Source of the DNA: Deltaproteobacteria bacterium
GTDB lineage: Bacteria; Desulfobacterota; Binatia; UBA9968
DNA: 11,419 nucleotides
NCBI GenBank assembly: GCA_023250495.1
Contig: JAHFAP010000090.1
Span: forward strand, 1-11,419
Reading direction: 5' to 3'
The first letter of the stretch is position 1, and each line of letters opens with the position of its first letter. Below, piece by piece: positions 6,577 to 11,419 of this stretch. Position numbers and translations under genes: made by a program. Under the pieces are notes generated by a model, which was not told the DNA's origin, did no database searches, and was given only the letters and a program-made list of their open reading frames with translations.

Positions 6577-7814
6577 GCGTCGCAGTCGCAAAAGCAAAAT
6601 CGGATCAATCGGACGTTTACGAGCGGGAAGAACTTTTAAACGGCTGCCAGGCCGTTGCCCACGGCGTGCGGCTGGCCGACGTGGACGTGATCGCCGCTTA
6701 TCCGATCCGTCCCTACACCGAGGTGATGGACGCGCTCTCAAAGCTGATCGCCGACGGGCAGTTCGACGCCGAGTACATCATCGCCGACAGCGAGCATTCC
6801 CAATTTGAGATCGTCAAGCACGCCAGCTCGGTCAATGCCCGCGCCTTCGGCGGATCGAGCGGCACGGGTTGGATGTACGGCATGGAGGCGTTGGTCGTGA
6901 CGGCGACGGATCGCCTGCCGCCTCTTTTCGTCGTGGGCAACCGCGCTCTGGACGATCCCGGCGCTTTCGGCGTCGAGCACAACGACGCGATGGCGGTCCG
7001 CGACATGGGCTGGCTTCTGTGCTGGGTGACGACGCCACAGGAAGCGCTCGAACACGTGCTGATCGGCTACCGCATCGCCGAGGACAAGAGAGTCAGGATG
7101 CCGATGGGGCTGGCGATGGATGGCGCCTTCCTCACCCACTCCCAGCATATGGTGAAGGTCCCGTCGCCTGAGGCCGCGAAAAAATTCCTGCCGCAGTACG
7201 ATCTCGCCGAGCGTCGGCTCCATCCCGACAACCCGATCTCCGTCGCGCCGCAGATCAACGAGGACTGGGTCATGGAGCTGAGACGCCAGAACTGGGAGGC
7301 CGCCAAACGGGCGCGCGGCGTGATCAAGGAAGCTTATAAAGAATTCAACGACGTCTTCGGCGAGCGCTATTCCGCTCCCTACTATTTCGAAGAGTTCATG
7401 ACCGACGACGCGGAAGTTGTCCTGATCGGCATCGGAACCGTAGCGGCTCCGGCGCGCACAGCGGTGCGCCGGCTGCGCGAGAAGGGGCAGAAAGTCGGCT
7501 ACGTGAACCTGCGCTGGTTCCGGCCTTTCCCGACCGTGGAGCTGCGGGAATGCTTGAGCCGCTTCAAGGCCGTCGGCGTGGTCGACCGGGATTTTGCCCA
7601 CGGCTCGCCGGACAACGGCGGCATCCTGATGCACGAGATCCGCTCCTGTCTCTACCCGGCTAAGCAACGCCCGGCGATCGTCAATTTCATGGGCGGCCTG
7701 GGCGGGCGCGACCTCTCGATTGCGGACGCGCAAAAGATGTATGATATAACACAACAGGCGGCGAAGAAGGACTCGATGGATGGCTTTGTAACCTGGATCG
7801 GTCTAAGAGAGTAA
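6573..7814 (+). CDS. 2-oxoacid:ferredoxin oxidoreductase alpha subunit, probable oxalate oxidoreductase
   Basis: A 413-residue catalytic subunit (domains I and II) that with beta builds the TPP active site. Key residues: YPIRP at 43-47 replaces the YPITP of pyruvate enzymes, putting R46 where a Thr normally meets the substrate; and NRALDDPG at 123-130 gives R124 and D127. In Moorella thermoacetica oxalate oxidoreductase, as I recall, the equivalents are Arg31, Arg109 and Asp112, with the same 78- and 81-residue spacings. The end carries the usual NLRWFRPFP and MGGLGGRD segments. The likely reaction is oxalate to 2 CO2 with two electrons to ferredoxin. ATG 6573 overlaps the gamma-delta stop (ATGA), with GAGGAGG at 6559-6565. 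It could act on another short oxoacid such as glyoxylate, but the extra Arg favours a dianionic substrate. Confidence 0.85.
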   Translation: MSVAVAKAKSDQSDVYEREELLNGCQAVAHGVRLADVDVIAAYPIRPYTEVMDALSKLIADGQFDAEYIIADSEHSQFEIVKHASSVNARAFGGSSGTGWMYGMEALVVTATDRLPPLFVVGNRALDDPGAFGVEHNDAMAVRDMGWLLCWVTTPQEALEHVLIGYRIAEDKRVRMPMGLAMDGAFLTHSQHMVKVPSPEAAKKFLPQYDLAERRLHPDNPISVAPQINEDWVMELRRQNWEAAKRARGVIKEAYKEFNDVFGERYSAPYYFEEFMTDDAEVVLIGIGTVAAPARTAVRRLREKGQKVGYVNLRWFRPFPTVELRECLSRFKAVGVVDRDFAHGSPDNGGILMHEIRSCLYPAKQRPAIVNFMGGLGGRDLSIADAQKMYDITQQAAKKDSMDGFVTWIGLRE

Positions 7815-7830
7815 ATAGGAGGGAACGATT

Positions 7831-8826
7831 ATGTCAACTGTACCCACAATCGATTACGAGAAGATCAAAGGCGTTCACAAAGTCCCGCTGGAAGAGCTTT
7901 ATACTTCCGGCCATCGCACCTGTCAGGGCTGCGAGTCGGCCACGACGATGCGCGGCTTCATCAAGGTCGCGGGTCCGCGCACGGTGGTCACGGGATCCAC
8001 CGGCTGCATGTACGTGGCCAACACCTCTTACTTGACCACGCCGTGGATCGTGCCGTGGATGCACACGCAGCTCGGCGCCGGCGGCTCCTCGGCCGTGGGC
8101 ATGGCGGCGGGCCTGCGGGCGCTCAAGCGCAAGGGAAAGATCAAAGACGAGAAGATCAACGTCATCAACTTCTCGGGCGATCTCGGCGCCGGCGATATGG
8201 GAATCGGCGGCATTTCCGCCGCCCTGCAGAGCGATTACGACTTGCTGATCATCATGTACGACAACGAGTCGGCCGCCAACACCGATATCCAGGCGACGGG
8301 CTTGACGACCTACGGGGCGCAGACCACATTCACGCCTCCGGGAACCAAGCACCCGATCATGCAGCGGCGCTGGAAGAAAAATGTCGCGGGCATGCTCGCC
8401 GTGGGCCATCGCACTTGCCGCTACGTCGCCACCGCTTGCGCCACCTATCCACCGACCGATTACCTCAACAAAGTGCAAAAGGCGCTGAACATCGGCGGTC
8501 CGACCTTCATCCATACCTACGACCCATGTCCCAAGGGTTGGGACTACCACCCGCGCTTTTCCCACGATCTCGGCGAGCTGGGAATCAAATCCGGCCTTTA
8601 TCCGCTCTACGAGGTGGTGGACGGCCAGGTCATCTACACTTACGATGCGCGCAAGAGCGGCAAGGGAAGAATCCCTGTGAAGGATTTTCTCACTAAGCAG
8701 GGCCGCTTCGACCACTTGAAAGAGGAGCACTTCACCTACATCCAAAAGATGGTGGACGAGCAGTGGGATGAGTGGGAGATTCCGGGCGTCGCTCCGATCA
8801 AAGGAATCCTCAAGGCAAGAATCTAA
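7831..8826 (+). CDS. 2-oxoacid:ferredoxin oxidoreductase beta subunit (TPP-binding), probable oxalate oxidoreductase
   Basis: A 331-residue subunit that binds thiamine pyrophosphate and the proximal [4Fe-4S] cluster. The TPP/Mg signature runs from GDLGAGDMG (116-124) to YDNESAANTDIQATG (143-157), with N145 and N150 likely pyrophosphate/Mg contacts. Cluster cysteines are C31 and C34 (GHRTCQGCES), C59 (STGCMY) and C233 (YDPCPKGW). The 3- and 25-residue spacings of the first three match pyruvate:ferredoxin oxidoreductase, as I recall them. ATG 7831 follows an excellent Shine-Dalgarno, AGGAGGGA (7817-7824), 16 bases after the alpha stop. It is the last gene of the operon, 25 bases before a strong terminator. 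No ferredoxin gene accompanies it in the window. Confidence 0.92.
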   Translation: MSTVPTIDYEKIKGVHKVPLEELYTSGHRTCQGCESATTMRGFIKVAGPRTVVTGSTGCMYVANTSYLTTPWIVPWMHTQLGAGGSSAVGMAAGLRALKRKGKIKDEKINVINFSGDLGAGDMGIGGISAALQSDYDLLIIMYDNESAANTDIQATGLTTYGAQTTFTPPGTKHPIMQRRWKKNVAGMLAVGHRTCRYVATACATYPPTDYLNKVQKALNIGGPTFIHTYDPCPKGWDYHPRFSHDLGELGIKSGLYPLYEVVDGQVIYTYDARKSGKGRIPVKDFLTKQGRFDHLKEEHFTYIQKMVDEQWDEWEIPGVAPIKGILKARI

Positions 8827-8851
8827 CCCACCACGGACCAAATCAGCTATG

Positions 8852-8887
8852 AAAAAAAGAGGCCCTCCACGAGGGCCTCTTTTTTTT
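8852..8887 (+). terminator. Strong intrinsic terminator after the oxidoreductase operon
   Basis: The arms AGAGGCCCTC (8858-8867) and GAGGGCCTCT (8871-8880) pair perfectly across a CAC loop. An A-run (8852-8857) upstream and a T-run (8880-8887, eight T) downstream extend the stem and supply the U-tract. It lies 25 bases after the beta stop codon. The A-run would form a U-tract on the other strand, so it could also work in reverse, but no gene points into it from that side. Confidence 0.93.
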
Positions 8888-8927
8888 CCTGTTGATCCCG
8901 GCAAAAAATTCCGCAGCACGGCGTCTC

Positions 8928-8956
8928 TTGGTTTATCGCGCCTTTTTTCGTAGAAT
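8928..8956 (+). promoter_or_regulatory. Putative sigma70-type promoter of the envelope-protein gene
   Basis: TTGGTT (8928-8933, three of six) and TAGAAT (8951-8956, five of six) are separated by exactly 17 bases. The site lies between a strong terminator and the next gene, where a promoter is required. Transcription would start about seven bases beyond the -10, at or next to the GTG at 8963, so the mRNA could be leaderless. Confidence 0.5.
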
Positions 8957-8962
8957 GACTGT

Positions 8963-9673
8963 GTGGAATCAGTCTCGACGGTCAAAGTGAGTCGCTCCAG
9001 ACAACGGCAAGTTATAGCGGCCGCCCTCTTCGCCGCGTTGCTGTTTCTAGCTTCGTTCGCCACAGCGTGGGGCTCTTCTCACTACACACCGAGGCAGCTC
9101 GCGGCCTTTGCAACGTACGCAGGAAAGACCTACTGGGTCATGGGGGAGGAGAACAAAACCCCGGCCTTTCAATCCGCTCCGTCGCCTTCGGCGCCCTCCT
9201 TTCACCCTGGAGTCAAAGAACCCTTCGAGATCAAGGAGATCGTCGGAGGCACAAAGCAAGTTCCGGCCTACTATTTCAGGGCGGCGTTTGAATCCGGCAA
9301 GGAAGGCTTCATAACCATCGGCTCCTTCCTGGAGCAGTTGAATGCTTCCTTCGTCACTGTGGACCCCGACCGGGACCTGAAGGCCAAACTCGCTAAAGAA
9401 GCTGCCGCGGAAAACAAGCGTCAGGCGTGGATCCGGGCGCAATCCTGGCCAGAGCATGTAAAACAAGCGGCGCTGAAGAGACAGCCGGTTCTGGGAATGA
9501 ACCCGAAGGAGGCTGCGGCGGTCCTGGGCAAGCCCAAGAGCGTAGTTGGGATGAACGCCGCCAACCTTTTGAGGGGAAGACAGGAACAGTGGATCTACGA
9601 GGATGGCCCCGTGCTGACCTTCACCAACGGGCTCCTCACCCGCATACAGCCGAAAGAGGCCGCCAACCAATAA
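8963..9673 (+). CDS. Envelope protein with BamE/SmpA-OmlA-like C-terminal domain
   Basis: A 236-residue protein of unknown role. Residues 16-35 are a hydrophobic segment after a basic start, a signal peptide or membrane anchor with a possible cleavage at ATAWGSS; no lipobox cysteine is present. Residues about 40-135 form an unrecognised domain (YTPRQLAAFATYAGKTYWVMG, then PAYYFRAAFESGKEGFITIG). Residues about 140-165 are charged and helical. Residues about 174-229 resemble the SmpA/OmlA/BamE fold: a G-M-x-x-x-E-x-x-x-x-LG-x-P start, an EQWIYEDG strand and a closing LTFTNGLLTRIQ. That domain is typical of periplasmic outer-membrane assembly or small lipoproteins. GTG 8963 is the only start covering the signal segment well, but no Shine-Dalgarno precedes it; GTG 8987 is an alternative. 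It appears monocistronic and unrelated to its neighbours. Confidence 0.75.
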   Translation: MESVSTVKVSRSRQRQVIAAALFAALLFLASFATAWGSSHYTPRQLAAFATYAGKTYWVMGEENKTPAFQSAPSPSAPSFHPGVKEPFEIKEIVGGTKQVPAYYFRAAFESGKEGFITIGSFLEQLNASFVTVDPDRDLKAKLAKEAAAENKRQAWIRAQSWPEHVKQAALKRQPVLGMNPKEAAAVLGKPKSVVGMNAANLLRGRQEQWIYEDGPVLTFTNGLLTRIQPKEAANQ

Positions 9674-9695
9674 AGTCACATCTCGTCGGAATCCC

Positions 9696-9723
9696 CGGCG
9701 CTCGGCACTCAGTCCTAGCGCCG
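9696..9723. other. Weak hairpin between convergent genes
   Basis: CGGCGCT (9696-9702) and AGCGCCG (9717-9723) are perfect inverted arms around a 14-base loop, in the 57-base gap between the stop codons of two convergent genes. There is no T-tract on either strand, so it is not a clear intrinsic terminator; it may stabilise 3' ends or be chance in GC-rich DNA. Confidence 0.3.
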
Positions 9724-9730
9724 TCAGCCC

Positions 9731-11251
9731 CTAACCATGTCCCGGGCCCTGAGCAGGCTCCGGCTGTCCCCGCAGTCGCCGCCACCAGGGAGTGATCACG
9801 GGCATGACGAAGAAAAAGATCGCCACCGCCGTGATGACTCCGGCGATCGGCCGGTTAAAGAAAATTCCCAACGAGCCTTGCGACATGATGAGACTCTGGC
9901 GCAGCGCGTTCTCCGCCATGTCGCCGAGGACAAGCGCCAGCACGAAAGGCGCCAGCGGATAATCGAGCTTTTTGAAGACGTAACCCACCACGCCGAAAAT
10001 CAGCATGTACCAGATGTCCAGCATGCTGTTGTGAACCGCGTAAGATCCGATGGCGCAGACCACGACGATGAGCGGCGTCAAGATCGCAAATGGAATGCGG
10101 AGAATCGCCGCGAACAGCGGCACGAAGGCCAGCACCATCAGCACGCCGATGACGTTGCCGGTGTACATGCTGGCGATCAGCCCCCAGACAAAATCCGGGT
10201 TTTCCTTGAATAGCAGCGGCCCGGGCTGCAAACCCCAGATAATAAGCCCGCCGAGCATCACCGCTGCGGTGGGAGAGCCTGGAATCCCGAGCGTGATCAT
10301 CGGCAGAATCGCCGCGACTCCGGCAGCGTGGGCCGCCGTCTCTGGCGCCACAACTCCCTCCAGCTCACCTTTCCCGAACCGGTCGGCGTTTTTCGAGAAG
10401 CGCTTGGCGAAGGCGTAGCTCATAAACGACGCCGGAGTCGCGCCGCCCGGTTTGAATCCCATCCAAAAACCGATAAAGGAGCTGCGCACAAAGGTGCGCC
10501 AGTAGCGCGGCAAAATTTTCCACGTGTCGAGCACCACGCGCAGGTTCATCCCGGTCTTCGTCCCCTGGAAGCTCAGCCCTTCCTCGACGCTCAGCAGGAT
10601 CTCGCCGATGCCGAACAGGCCGATGACGGCGATGATGAAGTCAAAGCCTTTCATCAGCTCGGTAATTCCGAACGTAAGACGCAACTGGCCGGTGACAATG
10701 TCGAGGCCGACGGTCGCGAGGGTAAAGCCGATTAGAATCGATACCAGCGACTTGAGCGGGTTGCCGCCGCCGAGCCCCACGAAACTGGAGAAAGTGAGAA
10801 ATTGAATGGCAAAAATTTCCGGCGGACCGAACCTGAGAGCGATCTCCGCCAGGAGAGGGGCGAAGAAAGTGATCAGCACGATGGAGAAAAAAGCCCCTAT
10901 GAATGACGAGGTAAACGCCCCCGTCAGCGCCTGACCGCCTTGTCCCTGCCGCGCCATCGGGTAGCCGTCAAACGTCGTGGCCACCGACCACGGCTCGCCT
11001 GGGATATTGAAAAGAATAGAGGTGATGGCCCCGCCGAAGAGCGCGCCCCAGTAGATCGAGGTGAGCAGAATGATTGCGGAGGTGGGGGGCATGGTGAAGG
11101 TCACGGGAAGCAAAATAGCGACCCCGTTGGCGCCCCCTAACCCAGGGAGCACGCCGATGATCGTGCCCAGCAGAATACCGACTACGGCCACGAATAGGTT
11201 GAAGGGCGTGATCGCGATGTGAAAGCCGAGTAAGAGGTTCTCGATGCCCAT
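9731..11251 (-). CDS. tctA: TctA-family large membrane subunit of a second tripartite tricarboxylate transporter
   Basis: A 506-residue inner-membrane permease on the minus strand. Family motifs are GVLPGLGGANG (residues 33-43), YWGALFGGAITSILFNIPGE (67-86), the second-half counterpart GFWMGFKPGGATPA, and EGVVAPETAAHAA followed by PMITLGIPGSP. It keeps the family plan but differs from the other TctA in nearly every loop (for example GGAITSILFNIPGEPW against GGSTTSILMRIPGEAA), so it is a distant paralogue rather than a recent duplicate and probably has another substrate. The start ATG (complement of 11249-11251) is three bases after the stop of a tctB-like gene, as in a normal tctBA operon. 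No binding-protein gene follows; it must be upstream of tctB, outside the window, or elsewhere. Confidence 0.94.
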   Translation of the reverse strand: MGIENLLLGFHIAITPFNLFVAVVGILLGTIIGVLPGLGGANGVAILLPVTFTMPPTSAIILLTSIYWGALFGGAITSILFNIPGEPWSVATTFDGYPMARQGQGGQALTGAFTSSFIGAFFSIVLITFFAPLLAEIALRFGPPEIFAIQFLTFSSFVGLGGGNPLKSLVSILIGFTLATVGLDIVTGQLRLTFGITELMKGFDFIIAVIGLFGIGEILLSVEEGLSFQGTKTGMNLRVVLDTWKILPRYWRTFVRSSFIGFWMGFKPGGATPASFMSYAFAKRFSKNADRFGKGELEGVVAPETAAHAAGVAAILPMITLGIPGSPTAAVMLGGLIIWGLQPGPLLFKENPDFVWGLIASMYTGNVIGVLMVLAFVPLFAAILRIPFAILTPLIVVVCAIGSYAVHNSMLDIWYMLIFGVVGYVFKKLDYPLAPFVLALVLGDMAENALRQSLIMSQGSLGIFFNRPIAGVITAVAIFFFVMPVITPWWRRLRGQPEPAQGPGHG

Positions 11252-11254
11252 CGG

Positions 11255-11419
11255 TCAGTAGCCCAGCCACTCTTCGAGCGGCCCCTTGGGCATCGGCACT
11301 AGAAACCACTTCTCAAAAACCAGGAAGGAGCCGATCGGGATGCCGAGCGCGATGACGACGACCGCCACCCACGAGTGGCGGCCGACCCATCGCATATAGA
11401 AGCCCATGTAGAGCGCGGA
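11255..11419 (-). CDS. tctB: TctB-family small subunit, C-terminal 54 residues (cut by window edge)
   Basis: Reading the minus strand from the right edge gives an uninterrupted frame of 54 residues to a TGA (complement of 11255-11257). It holds a tryptophan-containing loop (RWVGRHSW), one hydrophobic helix (VAVVVIALGIPIGSFLVF) and the end motif EKWFLVPMPKGPLEEWLGY. The VP-x-P-x-GP-L/W ending is the TctB signature and parallels the VPLPLGPWG end of the other tctB in this window. It stops three bases before the tctA start, so the two form an operon. The N-terminal part lies beyond 11419. Confidence 0.85.
   Translation of the reverse strand, partial: SALYMGFYMRWVGRHSWVAVVVIALGIPIGSFLVFEKWFLVPMPKGPLEEWLGY

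Noticed and set aside
6738..7754. 338-residue open frame on the minus strand across the alpha subunit gene
   Set aside because: Antisense shadow; composition is that of reversed codons (H, R, D, V rich), and the plus-strand frame carries clear family motifs and ribosome sites.
5377..8826. Ordinary pyruvate:ferredoxin oxidoreductase (porCDAB)
   Set aside because: The alpha subunit has YPIRP instead of YPITP and an RALDD loop; gamma and delta are fused, and the order is gamma-delta, alpha, beta. These fit oxalate oxidoreductase better.
7834..9063. 409-residue open frame on the minus strand across the beta subunit gene
   Set aside because: It is an antisense shadow of a well-supported gene in GC-rich DNA and crosses the intrinsic terminator. 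The protein is Arg/His-rich with no recognisable motif.
1..11419. CRISPR arrays, tRNA or rRNA genes, insertion-sequence transposases
   Set aside because: No regularly spaced repeats, no cloverleaf-like or rRNA-like stretches and no transposase or integrase motifs were seen on either strand.

Overview
The window is a high-GC bacterial segment, densely coded, with short intergenic gaps and several overlapping start/stop pairs (ATGA, TGATG). It carries two tripartite tricarboxylate transporter (TTT/Tct) clusters with a Bug-type periplasmic binding protein and a BamE-like envelope protein, which points to a Gram-negative organism. A proteobacterium or a deep-branching soil, sediment or water lineage would fit; nothing here fixes the phylum, and there is no rRNA or tRNA.

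Layout. (1) 1-1494, + strand: the probable tail of an upstream gene, a 64-residue putative secreted peptide and a major facilitator superfamily (MFS) transporter, linked by overlapping start/stop codons. (2) 1495-1565: a spacer with a three-copy 8-bp tandem repeat and a 45-bp element with perfect 11-bp inverted arms. (3) 1566-4565, +: a complete tctB-tctA-tctC transporter operon. (4) 4566-8826, +: a promoter with an overlapping TGGT-N3-ACCA dyad, then a FadR-type GntR regulator and three genes for a thiamine-pyrophosphate 2-oxoacid:ferredoxin oxidoreductase in the order gamma-delta fusion, alpha, beta, closed by a strong intrinsic terminator at 8852-8887. (5) 8963-9673, +: a monocistronic envelope protein with its own promoter. 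(6) 9731-11419, - strand, convergent: a second tctA preceded by the 3' end of a second tctB that runs off the right edge.

The main point is region 4. The alpha subunit carries YPIRP where pyruvate:ferredoxin oxidoreductases carry YPITP, plus an R-A-L-D-D loop 78 residues further on. As I recall the Moorella thermoacetica oxalate oxidoreductase (OOR), these match its diagnostic Arg31, Arg109 and Asp112, with the same spacing. Gene order and the gamma-delta fusion also match OOR. I therefore read 4577-8826 as a self-regulated oxalate oxidoreductase operon: oxalate would be split to 2 CO2 with two low-potential electrons passed to ferredoxin. The tct operon just upstream on the same strand is a plausible route of carboxylate (perhaps oxalate) uptake. 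The enzyme class is well supported; oxalate as substrate rests on active-site motifs and memory of the Moorella enzyme; the transporter's substrate is inference only.
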